Below are positions 16,821 through 26,210 of a stretch of DNA of 64,000 nt, one piece after another (the stretch's first letter is position 1; every line of letters starts with the position of its first letter). The notes under the pieces were generated by a model. The model was not told the DNA's origin. It searched no databases and saw only the letters and a list, made by a program, of their open reading frames with translations. The position numbers and the translations under genes are program-made. The stretch covers positions 65,190 through 129,189 of the forward strand of contig JAOAEQ010000005.1 of NCBI GenBank assembly GCA_026416715.1, given 5' to 3'. This DNA is from a bacterium. GTDB lineage: Bacteria > UBP4 > UBA4092 > JAOAEQ01.

Positions 16821-19325
16821 ATGACACGTTCTCTATTTTGGATTAGTTTTATTTTTTTCCTTATTGCTTTCGGTTTATTGCTTATCGACTCTGATTATCT
16901 CCCCTGGCTGGTTATCCTAATAACAATCGTATATTTATTTATTCTCAATCTGGACTTACTATCCGGTTTAATATTATTTATTTTTATTTTCCCAATGCTT
17001 ACACTTTTACCGACACAATTAAAGGGGTTTCCCATTTCGTTAGCTGTAATCATGTTATGTTGGTTAATGTTTATCACCTTATTTAAAAGAAAAGAAGCTA
17101 GAATCCTGAAAAAATCACCGTTGGATATTCCCCTAACCTATTTAGTGATTCTACTATCATTTTCAGTTGTTACTACACTTCTTACTCTTAGTTATGCACC
17201 GATAACATTCGTTTTCTTGAAATGGTTCCAAAGTATCCCAAGTATTTTTACGACTTATCCAGAAGACCGGTTTATCAGTGCTATTCACAGTTATCGAACC
17301 CTAGTTATCGGCATTGCGTTTTTCTATTTATTATTATTCTACCTGAAAGAACACGATAAAAATTGCGACCGTATTATCACTACGCTCTTAATTGCAAGCG
17401 GGTTTATGAGCGGGTACGGTCTCATTCAATACGTTACTCAATGGAATCTATTGGAATACTGGAAACACATTTCACCGAACTTAACCCGGATAAACTCAAC
17501 ATTCACTGACCCGAACACCTATGGTGTATATCTTATTCTCGTTATTCCGATAGTTATCGCAAAGGTGTTATCCGCTCGAGGGGTATCATTCATCAAATAC
17601 AGTGGATTAATCTTCTTATTATTGCTCAATTTACTTTGGACAGGCTCGCGTGCTGCTTGGTTTAGTTTTGTATTGAGTTCAATTTTCATGGTAATAATCA
17701 TTTCCTTTTCTCGAATGCGGAAAGAAATTTCATATCAGTTTATTCGAAACCATTTCACTAAAATTAGTATTATACTGCTGATTGTAGGCATATCCACCAC
17801 CATAATCCTGATTATCATTTCTACCCAAAATCCTACCACAACAGATTTAAGTCAACATAAATCGTATTGGGATGTGTTGAAATTTTCGCTTAATACCCAC
17901 GCGGACGCAGATACGATTCTCAAAAATCGGATTCCGTTATGGCAAGCAGCATTCGCTATGGTTACTTATCAGCCGTTGGTAGGAATCGGGATTGGTTCAT
18001 ATCCATTTTGGTTAGAATATTTCCTTAAACCGGGTGTAACCACTTTTTTGCGAATCGCATATGCCCATAATTATTATTTACAATTTGCAGCAGAACTCGG
18101 GTTAATTGGATTCGGTTTATTTCTGTGGCTGATTATCGTAATCTTCATTATTGGCTGGAAAGCGATTAGAAATAATGGATTGGTTCCCTTAGGGTTGTTG
18201 ACGGGGCTTATAGCATTCCTGCTAGCGCAATTAACCCAGCATTCTCTCGTTCAAGTTGAAATGCAACTTTTATTCTGGATCCCTGTTGCATTACTCACTT
18301 CGTTGTCCCCTGATTGTTCTTCGACTACAACGTTCCGACACGAAACGAACCTGCAAAGAAAAAATATAAATGTCATATCTGCAAAAGCGAACATTGGAGT
18401 ATTTATTCTTCTTCTTATCGCGGTTTATGGGTATAATTCTATTACTTCAGACAAAGTTAAAGACCGGTTGGATTATACGGTGGGAATGTATAAACCGGAA
18501 CAAAATTCCGGATATTATTTTCGCTGGATAAATAAACTTGCTTATAAAAAGATTGGTATCCGTGCGCGGAAATTTACGCTACCGATACTTACCTATCGAC
18601 TCGATACCACACAATATCCGGTTACTGTTTCAATTTATCTGAATCATACACTAATTGACCGATTGACTCTAACCCGAAATGGCTGGGGAGAATATGAATT
18701 TATCGTTCCGAATACTATTCCATCAAGTAAACCAGGGAAAAAAGATGCGGTATTATCCATTCTGGTTGATAAAACTTGGAATCCTTGGCAGAGGCAGGAA
18801 GGAACGACCATCTGGGATTACCGTCGGCTTGGGATAGGTGTAGCGCAAATTCAATGGGCACAACCGATGGAACCTACTGATCACCTCGAGCTCGATCTCG
18901 GTAACATCTCTGCTCGACCTTATCTGGCAACCGGTTGGTTTGCTGATGAATTAACAGCTGATAAACGAACTTCTTACATCTGGTCACAAGGAACCCGTTC
19001 AGAACTGTTTCTCCCGTTAATTCCCGAAAAAAATTATGCAGGAATACTTCGAGTTATGCCATTTGTTTACCCAAATGCACCGCCGCAAATAATTCATATT
19101 TTTATGAACAATTTCCCGCTACAATCAATTACTTTAAAAAATGAATGGTCCTGGCAGGAGGTTAAATTTTCAATACCTTCATATACCTTATCAACAACTG
19201 CAAATAATATTCTCAAATTGGAATATAGCCGTGTTAATGTGCCGAAAGATGTGATTCCGGATAGTATTGATACGCGGGAGATAGCGGTTTCGTGTGATTC
19301 TGTTATCGTTATACCTGAACCTTGA
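16821..19325 (+). CDS. O-antigen ligase/polymerase family protein with long periplasmic tail
   Basis: 834 residues. About a dozen membrane segments fill residues 5-500, and the Wzy_C/ligase core shows SRAAWFSFVLS and PLVGIGIGSYPFWLEYF, followed by YAHNYYLQFAAELGLIGFGLF, the usual H-x-x-Y-L-x-x-x-x-E-x-G-x-x-G pattern of O-antigen ligases and polymerases. Such enzymes transfer undecaprenyl-linked glycans to lipid A or protein, or polymerise them, in the periplasm. Unlike the typical 400-500-residue members it has a further ~320-residue beta-rich soluble part (about 515-834), possibly a glycan- or substrate-binding domain. First of four surface-glycan genes on this strand. Confidence 0.87.
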   Translation: MTRSLFWISFIFFLIAFGLLLIDSDYLPWLVILITIVYLFILNLDLLSGLILFIFIFPMLTLLPTQLKGFPISLAVIMLCWLMFITLFKRKEARILKKSPLDIPLTYLVILLSFSVVTTLLTLSYAPITFVFLKWFQSIPSIFTTYPEDRFISAIHSYRTLVIGIAFFYLLLFYLKEHDKNCDRIITTLLIASGFMSGYGLIQYVTQWNLLEYWKHISPNLTRINSTFTDPNTYGVYLILVIPIVIAKVLSARGVSFIKYSGLIFLLLLNLLWTGSRAAWFSFVLSSIFMVIIISFSRMRKEISYQFIRNHFTKISIILLIVGISTTIILIIISTQNPTTTDLSQHKSYWDVLKFSLNTHADADTILKNRIPLWQAAFAMVTYQPLVGIGIGSYPFWLEYFLKPGVTTFLRIAYAHNYYLQFAAELGLIGFGLFLWLIIVIFIIGWKAIRNNGLVPLGLLTGLIAFLLAQLTQHSLVQVEMQLLFWIPVALLTSLSPDCSSTTTFRHETNLQRKNINVISAKANIGVFILLLIAVYGYNSITSDKVKDRLDYTVGMYKPEQNSGYYFRWINKLAYKKIGIRARKFTLPILTYRLDTTQYPVTVSIYLNHTLIDRLTLTRNGWGEYEFIVPNTIPSSKPGKKDAVLSILVDKTWNPWQRQEGTTIWDYRRLGIGVAQIQWAQPMEPTDHLELDLGNISARPYLATGWFADELTADKRTSYIWSQGTRSELFLPLIPEKNYAGILRVMPFVYPNAPPQIIHIFMNNFPLQSITLKNEWSWQEVKFSIPSYTLSTTANNILKLEYSRVNVPKDVIPDSIDTREIAVSCDSVIVIPEP

Positions 19326-19395
19326 TACCAGACAGGTAATTTCGTAGACAAAAACTATGATACCTTACGATTCAATCAAATCCATTTAAAAATGT

Positions 19396-20577
19396 ATGAA
19401 AATAGCTATCGTTATACATCGGTATGGTCTCGACATAAACGGCGGCTCAGAACTGCATTGTCGATGGATTGCAGAACGACTCGCTAAAACCAATCAAGTT
19501 GATATACTAACAACCTGCGCGAAAGATTATATAACTTGGCGAAATGAGCTCCCGGAAGGAACCCAAGAACTCAACAGCGTTACCATCCACCGATTTAAGG
19601 TTGAGCGAGAACGGAATATATATGAATTCGCCTTGCAATCAAAAAGAGTATTTCGCAATCCGAAGATGAACTCTGAAAAAGCGGAACTTGCCTGGTTAAA
19701 ATCAGAAGGACCGTATGCTCCGAAATTGATTGAATATATAACACGATACCAACATAATTATGATATATTCATTTTCTATTGTTATCGTTATTATTTAAGC
19801 TATCATGGCATACTTACTGTTCCTAAAAAGAGTATCTTAATCCCAACTGCTGAACACGACCAGACGATATATTTAAAAATTTCGAAAACTCTGCTGAATA
19901 AACCGAAAGCCATAATCTATCTAACCCCGGAAGAAAAACAACTGATCGAAAGTATAACCCATAATGAATCGATACCAAATGCAATACTCGGGGTCGGAAT
20001 CACCCCTCCTGCTACTTTACAAATAGAAGATTTTAAAAAGAAATATCAGCTAAACGATGATTTTTTACTATATGTTGGCCGGATTGACCCGAATAAAGGA
20101 TGCGACCAGCTATTCCAATATTATTTGCACTATTTAAAAACTCATCGTGAAAGCAGACAAATCCCTAAATTGGTTTTGCTCGGGAAAAATGTAATGAAAA
20201 TCCCAAAACATCAGCAAATTGTTTATCTCGGTACTTTAAATGAGCAAGATAAATGGAACGCACTCGCTACCGCGAAACTATTTATCATGCCATCAAAATA
20301 TGAAAGTTTGTGTATAGCATTACTTGAAGCAATGAGTGTAGGAAAAGCAGTGCTAGTTAATGGAACCTGTGACGTACTTAAAGGGCATTGCCGACGGAGT
20401 AACGGCGGACTATATTATCAATCATACGAAGAGTTTGTAGCAACCCTAGACTATTTATTACATCACGATGCCGAACGAAGACAACTCGGCGTTCAAGGTA
20501 AAGAATATATAGATAAAAATTATTCTTGGGAAACGGTAGAATTTGCTTATCGTGAATTTATCGAAAAACACATATAA
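19396..20577 (+). CDS. GT4-family glycosyltransferase
   Basis: GT-B fold, 393 residues. N-terminal half begins MKIAIVIHRYGLDINGGSELHCRWIAERLAKT, typical of acceptor-binding domains of GT4 enzymes (given here as a start pattern, MKIAIVIHRYG plus GGSE). The C-terminal nucleotide-sugar domain has YVGRIDPNKGCDQL and the E-x7-E motif in SKYESLCIALLEAMSVGKAV. It transfers a sugar from a nucleotide donor in the cytoplasm to a lipid-linked glycan; donor and acceptor cannot be read from sequence. Only 22 bases before the next gene. Confidence 0.9.
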   Translation: MKIAIVIHRYGLDINGGSELHCRWIAERLAKTNQVDILTTCAKDYITWRNELPEGTQELNSVTIHRFKVERERNIYEFALQSKRVFRNPKMNSEKAELAWLKSEGPYAPKLIEYITRYQHNYDIFIFYCYRYYLSYHGILTVPKKSILIPTAEHDQTIYLKISKTLLNKPKAIIYLTPEEKQLIESITHNESIPNAILGVGITPPATLQIEDFKKKYQLNDDFLLYVGRIDPNKGCDQLFQYYLHYLKTHRESRQIPKLVLLGKNVMKIPKHQQIVYLGTLNEQDKWNALATAKLFIMPSKYESLCIALLEAMSVGKAVLVNGTCDVLKGHCRRSNGGLYYQSYEEFVATLDYLLHHDAERRQLGVQGKEYIDKNYSWETVEFAYREFIEKHI

Positions 20578-20599
20578 TCAATTCCATTCAATCTATTAC

Positions 20600-23347
20600 A
20601 TGCATCGGTTGCTAAAATACATTACAGAATACCTATTTCCATTAGTATTATTTTTGTTTATAGCTTTATTGATTTTTGGTAAACCTATTATTACCGGAAA
20701 ATGGTTGGTAGTCTTCGATGAATTTGATGAAGCATATCCGTTACAAAAATATTTTTTTGACTCTATAAAATCTGGTATATTCCCATTATGGAATCCATAT
20801 ATTCTTTCTGGATATCCTCTAATTTCACAGACGCAAGCAAGTATTTTTTATCCCTTAACCTGGCTGTTGTTAATCTTGCCGTATCGTATAGCAGCAAATA
20901 CTCTATTAACCTTACCTTATGTGTTAAGCGCTTTTTTCACCTATCTTTATTGTCGGGAAATCAAATGTAGTCGAATAGCTAGTATCCTTTCCGGTTTAAC
21001 CTTCGCTTATTCGGGATATCTTATCGGTCATTTTTCGTATAACCTCGGCGTAACGCATACTGCGATTTGGCTTCCGGTTATCCTATTTTTTGTTCAAAAA
21101 GCAATATACCAACATAATTGGATATACCTTTCCGGTAGCGCATTAGGTTACGGGCTAGCAGTATTAGCTGGACATGGACAAATTTTTGTATATACTGCTC
21201 TGTTGATAATTGGATATGGAATCTATATGAGTTATATTCAGAAACGTTTTTTCCCAATAGTATTTTGTTCGCTCACCATATTTCTTGGTGGACTCCTTGC
21301 CAGCATCCAAATTCTTCCTTCTTTCGAAGCATTACAACTTAGCATCCGGAGTAAATTATCCTACGCTGCATTTAGTGCAGGTTCTCTCAACCTGCCACAA
21401 ATCTTAAAAGCGATATTAGTTCCCATCACCATTTCACCCGATGCAAGTATATTCGTTTTACCTGTTTCTTTATTCCTCGTAGGTCTTTTGGTAATTGTAA
21501 TATTCACAAAACGAAACCATCTTGAATTAATCCATAACCAATTGGTTATATTTTGGGGATGCATAGCATTTCTAGCCTTACTGCTCATCGCGGGTCGACA
21601 TACTCCATTGTACCGTTTATTATACCTTGTGCCTCCATATAATTTATTTCGGGGTGCATTTCGGAATAGTTTTGAGTTTTGCTTTGCCCTATCTATTCTT
21701 GCAGGAATCGGATTTGATATTGTACAGAACCAAATTACTAAAACGCTCCAATGGAAATGGTCTTGTTACCTCGGGACGATTATTCTCTCTATCATTTTCA
21801 TTTTCTTATGTCTTTCCTCACAACTTGCGATGCAATATTCATTATGGTTTCTTATGTTGAAATTCATATTAGCTGGCAGTATAATCAGATTACTTTTTTC
21901 GATTAAAAAACCGGCGATACAACTTGGGTTAATACTGATTTTTCTATTCGAACCAACACTCTATTTAAAAACCTGGTTTATTCAATATTCACATACTTGG
22001 TTATCAACCTATACAGAATTACCGCTAGTTAAATTTCTTCGTTCACAATGTCCTGTTGAACGATATCGATACTTACCCTATAACTTTTTCGAAAATCTGC
22101 CACAAAATACTCGAGTGTTTGGAATGAACCTACCGAATCTTATCGCTGCAGGCAGTATCGCTGGTGTTGAACCGGTTATGCTGAAACGTTACGACCAACT
22201 TCTTGGCAATAACACTGGAACAATACCTCCTAGCATTGGAAGCAATACATTTTCTTTTTCTAGTATATTCCGAAATCATCAGCCCCTTTTAAATTTACTC
22301 AATACCAAATATGCCTTAATCCCACATGAATGCGAAAATCTACATTTTGAATATCCTGATGGCACTAGCGCTACCGGTAGAACAGTTGCTGTAGAAATTA
22401 AACCCACTTATATTTCTCGAGTTGATGTTGTTTCCTATCTCAGCAATGCGGTAGAAATCGCACAAAATGAACCTGTAGCTAATATATATCTCACTACTAC
22501 CCAAAATCAACAGATAAAAAAAACGATGCGTGCCGGGGTAGATACCGCAGAATGGGCTGCGGATAGACCAGATGTCACCTTGCGCTTAAAACATCAGAAA
22601 ACCGCAATTCAAACGAGTTTCCTGGTTGCTTCAACGTATCAAGGGCATATATATCGAACTAGCTTCAAACTTGATACCCGTTCAGAAATAAAACATATTG
22701 AATTTGAATTTATAGCACCTGTTCCGCAAATAGGGATTCATATTTGTGATATACTTGGATATGATGCATCAATAAAACAGGGCAAGCGATTTTTTATCAT
22801 CAAGACACTGATAGACCCTATTTGGCAAAAAATAACCACGATATCTCAAATTGAAATTTACGAAAATAGAAACGTTCTCCCTCGAGCCTGGTTAGTATCC
22901 CAAGTCAAAAGTTTACCAGCTGAAGAAATTTGGAGAACAATTTATACCGGAAAATTTGATGATGGTCATGAATTTAACCCTCATAACGAAGCGCTGATAG
23001 AACGTGAGGTAAATTTACAATTTGAGAAACCAACTCAACAACCATCGGTAAATATTATCAAGTATGTTCCAAATAAAATAGAATTAGAAACGTTCTCTCT
23101 TACTTCATCATTCTTAGTATTGAGTGAAATAGATTATCCCGGTTGGAAAGCGTTCGTAAACGGTAAAGAACAGCAAATATATCAGACGAACTATATTTTA
23201 CGTGGGCTCATATTACCTCCGGGAAATAACCGAATACAGTTTATATATCAACCAGTTTCATTTAGGGTTGGATTTATTATCTCTAGCATTACCTTCATTG
23301 TTCTTATGGGAATGATTGTAATTAACTTTCTTAGAAGGAAAGAATAA
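20600..23347 (+). CDS. YfhO-family multi-spanning membrane protein
   Basis: 915 residues from ATG 20600; this start avoids overlap with the upstream glycosyltransferase. About a dozen membrane helices fill residues 5-470; an exposed segment (DEFDEAYPLQKYFFDSIKSG, PLWNPYILSGYPL) matches the YfhO/GT-C-like proteins. A large soluble region follows (480-875) and ends with LSEIDYPGWKAFVNGKEQ and a last membrane helix, the hallmark of the YfhO family. Gram-positive relatives add sugars to lipoteichoic acid or act as GT-C glycosyltransferases; here it sits in a glycan block, which supports a lipid-linked sugar transfer role, though no catalytic residue is established. Confidence 0.85.
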   Translation: MHRLLKYITEYLFPLVLFLFIALLIFGKPIITGKWLVVFDEFDEAYPLQKYFFDSIKSGIFPLWNPYILSGYPLISQTQASIFYPLTWLLLILPYRIAANTLLTLPYVLSAFFTYLYCREIKCSRIASILSGLTFAYSGYLIGHFSYNLGVTHTAIWLPVILFFVQKAIYQHNWIYLSGSALGYGLAVLAGHGQIFVYTALLIIGYGIYMSYIQKRFFPIVFCSLTIFLGGLLASIQILPSFEALQLSIRSKLSYAAFSAGSLNLPQILKAILVPITISPDASIFVLPVSLFLVGLLVIVIFTKRNHLELIHNQLVIFWGCIAFLALLLIAGRHTPLYRLLYLVPPYNLFRGAFRNSFEFCFALSILAGIGFDIVQNQITKTLQWKWSCYLGTIILSIIFIFLCLSSQLAMQYSLWFLMLKFILAGSIIRLLFSIKKPAIQLGLILIFLFEPTLYLKTWFIQYSHTWLSTYTELPLVKFLRSQCPVERYRYLPYNFFENLPQNTRVFGMNLPNLIAAGSIAGVEPVMLKRYDQLLGNNTGTIPPSIGSNTFSFSSIFRNHQPLLNLLNTKYALIPHECENLHFEYPDGTSATGRTVAVEIKPTYISRVDVVSYLSNAVEIAQNEPVANIYLTTTQNQQIKKTMRAGVDTAEWAADRPDVTLRLKHQKTAIQTSFLVASTYQGHIYRTSFKLDTRSEIKHIEFEFIAPVPQIGIHICDILGYDASIKQGKRFFIIKTLIDPIWQKITTISQIEIYENRNVLPRAWLVSQVKSLPAEEIWRTIYTGKFDDGHEFNPHNEALIEREVNLQFEKPTQQPSVNIIKYVPNKIELETFSLTSSFLVLSEIDYPGWKAFVNGKEQQIYQTNYILRGLILPPGNNRIQFIYQPVSFRVGFIISSITFIVLMGMIVINFLRRKE

Positions 23348-23350
23348 CCT

Positions 23351-24493
23351 ATGAACGTTGCTATTGATGCTCGTGCATTAATACCTCAGCCGACGGGAAT
23401 TGGTGTTTATCTAAAACATCTGCTTGATGAATATGCGCAAATGACAGAGGAACATACCTATTATCTCCTTTCAAGTCGTAATATCTGTTATACAGCACCA
23501 GCAAACTTAGCACGATTTAATCGTATTGAACAATATGGTCTACCAGGTAATATCTGGCTACAACTACAGGTACCGAAATTGCTAAAGCGATTGGGAATAG
23601 ATATATTTCATTCGCCGTTCGGCGTAATCCCATTTCGGTGTCCCTGTGCCTCGGTAATTACCGTCCATGACTTAACGTTCCATTTTTATCCGAAATTAAC
23701 CGATATAAAGAATCGGTTACTCTTGCCGCGATTAATTCCTAAATCATTGAATCGAGCAACAGCAATCATTGTTGACTCAAAAGCGATAAAAAACGAGCTG
23801 GTTGAGCTTTACAAAATCCGAGAAAATCAAATCGAAGTTATTCATCTCGCTCCAAGTTCTTTTTCACGTCTTATCCCAAAAGAAACCGCTAGAAAATATC
23901 TTGCTGAGCGCTACGGTATTCAATCTCGATTTATCCTTTTTGTCGGTACGTTAGAACCACGGAAAAATATCGAAGTATTGCTAAAGACATACCACCAACT
24001 TCCTACAGAATTACGGGAAAAATATCAACTCGTTCTGGTTGGTAAAAAAGGATGGCAATATCAATCTATTTTTAAATTAATTGATGAATTAAATTTACAA
24101 AACCAGATCATTTTCATGAATTATGTTTCCGAAGAAGATTTACCTTTTTTTTATAATGCAGCAGCAGTGTTTGTGTATCCTTCACTCTATGAAGGGTTTG
24201 GATTGCCGCTGGTAGATGCACTCGCTTGCGGAACTCCGATTATAACCTCTAAAATCTCATCTATGCCGGAAGTTGTTTCGTATGCTGGAATTTTAATAGA
24301 TCCGAAAAATGAATCTGAGTTAATTAAAGCTTTATCCCGATTGCTCACCGACCAAGAATTAGCTAACCATTTATCGGAAAAAGCATTGAGTCGAGCACAC
24401 CATTTCTCTTGGCAGGATACCGCACGTAAAACGTTCGAGGTATACCGCAATGCGGTTCGGAAATTTACCGTCCAGCAATTTCAATCAAAATAG
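23351..24493 (+). CDS. GT4-family glycosyltransferase (mannosyltransferase-like)
   Basis: 380 residues, GT-B fold. N-terminus MNVAIDARALIPQPTGIGVYLKHLL is characteristic of the mannosyl/rhamnosyl-transferase-like GT4 branch (key part: DARAL-TGIGVY). The donor domain has FVGTLEPRKNIEVLLKTY and SLYEGFGLPLVDALACGTPII with the E-x7-E pair. AAGGAAAG precedes the ATG; the start lies three bases after the YfhO stop, so the two are co-translated. Together with ManC (29090) this suggests mannose-type sugars, but donor specificity is inference. Last gene of the glycan block. Confidence 0.91.
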   Translation: MNVAIDARALIPQPTGIGVYLKHLLDEYAQMTEEHTYYLLSSRNICYTAPANLARFNRIEQYGLPGNIWLQLQVPKLLKRLGIDIFHSPFGVIPFRCPCASVITVHDLTFHFYPKLTDIKNRLLLPRLIPKSLNRATAIIVDSKAIKNELVELYKIRENQIEVIHLAPSSFSRLIPKETARKYLAERYGIQSRFILFVGTLEPRKNIEVLLKTYHQLPTELREKYQLVLVGKKGWQYQSIFKLIDELNLQNQIIFMNYVSEEDLPFFYNAAAVFVYPSLYEGFGLPLVDALACGTPIITSKISSMPEVVSYAGILIDPKNESELIKALSRLLTDQELANHLSEKALSRAHHFSWQDTARKTFEVYRNAVRKFTVQQFQSK

Positions 24494-24513
24494 ATAAATA
24501 TAGAATTTTTCAC

Positions 24514-24542
24514 TTGACAAAAGCATGGGTTAGGAGTAAACT
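24514..24542 (+). promoter_or_regulatory. Strong sigma-70-type promoter
   Basis: TTGACA (24514-24519), 17-base spacer, TAAACT (24537-24542). It lies just after the glycosyltransferase stop, and the only thing directly downstream is a short transcript closed by a terminator at 24593-24638. Confidence 0.6.
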
Positions 24543-24548
24543 AAGAGT

Positions 24549-24638
24549 GGTAAATGGTTATAATCATACTGAGGGTATTCTTATGAAACAATAAACCCAC
24601 CGAAGTATTATTCAAGGCTACTGCGGTGGGTTTTTCTA
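24549..24638 (+). ncRNA. Candidate short RNA (promoter-to-terminator unit)
   Basis: About 90 bases between the predicted start (near 24549) and the end of a rho-independent terminator. The only open frame is a tiny ATG-AAA-CAA-TAA (24583-24594) preceded by GAGGG, which could be a three-residue leader. It may be an independent small RNA, or an attenuated leader for the winged-helix gene that begins 65 bases past the terminator. Nothing in it matches a known riboswitch or tmRNA/6S pattern that I can see. Confidence 0.45.
24593..24638 (+). terminator. Rho-independent terminator
   Basis: AAACCCACCG (24593-24602) pairs perfectly with CGGTGGGTTT (24624-24633); an inner AGTA/TACT pair extends the stem. 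TTTTTCTATT follows. It closes the short RNA and could also end read-through from the glycan operon. Confidence 0.85.
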
Positions 24639-24702
24639 TTGATAAAAATAAACCAACGGTTAATCCAGGGATTTGAGGGGGACGGCTAATGAGGTGAGCC
24701 AA

Positions 24703-25026
24703 ATGTATTATCCATTAAAAAAGAAGAATTTTTTGGATAGAATCAAACAGTCCCCAGATGAACAGCAAATCGTTAATTATTTCTATCATCATCCAAATGC
24801 TTGCCAGACTTTAGAAGAAATTGCACAAGACCTCGGAAAACAACCTGATGAAATCGAACCATTCGTCCGTGAACTGGAAGAACTCGGCGTGTTGCATAAC
24901 TGCGGTCCGTTATGGGGAAGTCCTTTCTATGCTAGCAGATATACCGAATTCTATTCTCTGTCAAAAAATGAAGAATTGCAAAAGGTTTTTGAAGAATTAA
25001 TTGATACCCAACTGCTTAGTTCGTAA
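24703..25026 (+). CDS. Small winged-helix-like DNA-binding protein
   Basis: 107 residues from ATG 24703, with GAGGTG six to seven bases upstream; a longer frame from TTG 24673 lacks a ribosome site. Residues about 20-70 form a wHTH pattern: SPDEQQIVNYFYHHPNA (helix 1), TLEEIAQDLGKQPDEI (helix-turn-helix), FVRELEELGVLHNCG (recognition helix into the wing). The C-terminal helix (NEELQKVFEELIDTQ) may dimerise. Likely a transcriptional regulator; target unknown. It follows the short RNA/terminator unit and converges with the gene at 25035, only eight bases away. Confidence 0.75.
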   Translation: MYYPLKKKNFLDRIKQSPDEQQIVNYFYHHPNACQTLEEIAQDLGKQPDEIEPFVRELEELGVLHNCGPLWGSPFYASRYTEFYSLSKNEELQKVFEELIDTQLLSS

Positions 25027-25034
25027 CTATCCTT

Positions 25035-25523
25035 CTATTGATATCGCGGGATATATCGTATCCAAATAACGGCTTCAACAATTTGCCTGCCGTCATTGTC
25101 ATACATTATCTTGTATCCTTTAGAGATATTTTCGATATCCCGTAGATTTATTCCACGTTCAATTGCATCAATAAAATTGAAAATATCGTTTTTATCCCGG
25201 GCACGTAGTCGCATTGTTACGGTACCGATTTGCAGTTCATCGAACGACAATATTTGCACCTGATTTTCATCCGCCATACGCCGTATCTTAAGGTATTCAG
25301 ATATCGGTTTTCCTAGCGGTGCAGATTGGGGTTGACTTGGCTGATAAACTTGCTGCGAATTAGGTTGTGCTTGGGTCGTGTTCGTCGCCAATTTCTTTTC
25401 TTGCTGTTTAATCGGATTAATCGAATCGCTGAAATATCCGATAACATTTTCCCGTGGAAAATAAAGATATACTAAAACCCCAACGGTTATCAATATTCCG
25501 ATAGTCACTAATTTTCTACTCAT
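25035..25523 (-). CDS. Membrane-anchored protein, PilO/GspM-like by eye
   Basis: 162 residues. A single N-terminal membrane segment (about 6-22) is followed by a Gln/Pro-rich linker (40-70) and a compact C-terminal alpha/beta part with QILSFDELQIGTVTMRLRARD and DIFNFIDAIERG. Single N-terminal helix plus a small ferredoxin-like half is the layout of PilO/GspM-type assembly proteins, and two PilT ATPases are in this window, but the level of match is weak and no pilus assembly gene is adjacent. Treat as unknown inner-membrane protein facing the periplasm. Confidence 0.6.
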   Translation of the reverse strand: MSRKLVTIGILITVGVLVYLYFPRENVIGYFSDSINPIKQQEKKLATNTTQAQPNSQQVYQPSQPQSAPLGKPISEYLKIRRMADENQVQILSFDELQIGTVTMRLRARDKNDIFNFIDAIERGINLRDIENISKGYKIMYDNDGRQIVEAVIWIRYIPRYQ

Positions 25524-25696
25524 AATTGCGAACGGCCTCTATTACGGTAAAAGTATAATACTAAACCAACTCTTTATCAACTAGTCTGTTAGTTACTCCC
25601 ATCCCAATATACAGTTCAATTAGCTTCCAAGCAAAAATTACCGTAGAATAAAATCGAAGCATTTGATAAATTCATCTCGACTCTTAATGAAACTGG

Positions 25697-26098
25697 TTAT
25701 AAGAGGATCAATTTTGCCGTAGCAAAAGCATACCGGATAGTTCGATCAGCTGAGAGAAGCTCAGCTTCCGTTTGGACTAATCGTTTATTCTGCTGGATTA
25801 GCTTTGATTCCGCTACTAACGGTGTACCTATTTTAACTGCTTTTTTATATCGGATATTAATTTCCGCGGTCATCACACGCAAACCAAGTTCATAAGCCAA
25901 GCGAACCATAACTTCGTCAAGAATCGTTGAAATTAATCCACCATGAAGATATTCTGCCCAACCCTGATGATATTCCCTAGGAGTAAATGTAGTTCGGAGA
26001 GAATTCTGGTCTATCCGAGTAAATTCCAAATGCAAACCGTAAGGATTAAGTTTTCCACAAGCAAAACATTTCTGTTCATCCTTCAAAGGAATTACCAT
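25697..26098 (-). CDS. PaaI-type hotdog-fold acyl-CoA thioesterase
   Basis: 133-residue single hotdog domain. CFACGKLNPYGLHLEF at the N-terminus, WAEYLHGGLISTILDEVMVRL (the HGG catalytic helix, with Asp in the following helix) and EINIRYKKAVKIGTPL are typical of the PaaI/4HBT family. Hydrolyses an acyl- or aroyl-CoA in the cytoplasm; substrate not predictable. Stands alone on the minus strand with spacers of 173 and 112 bases. The ATG is preceded by an A-rich run, no clear ribosome site. Confidence 0.85.
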   Translation of the reverse strand: MVIPLKDEQKCFACGKLNPYGLHLEFTRIDQNSLRTTFTPREYHQGWAEYLHGGLISTILDEVMVRLAYELGLRVMTAEINIRYKKAVKIGTPLVAESKLIQQNKRLVQTEAELLSADRTIRYAFATAKLILL

Positions 26099-26210
26099 AA
26101 GATTTTTTTCTTTAACAAAAGAATACCTCCATTAAGAAACGAATAACATCTATCTCGCCACAATTAGACCGATATCCAGCGTGAAGATTTGAATATAAAA
26201 TAGATTAAAT

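Noticed and set aside
24583-24594. Three-codon frame ATG-AAA-CAA-TAA as a gene
   Set aside because: Too short to support; mentioned only as a possible leader within the short RNA.
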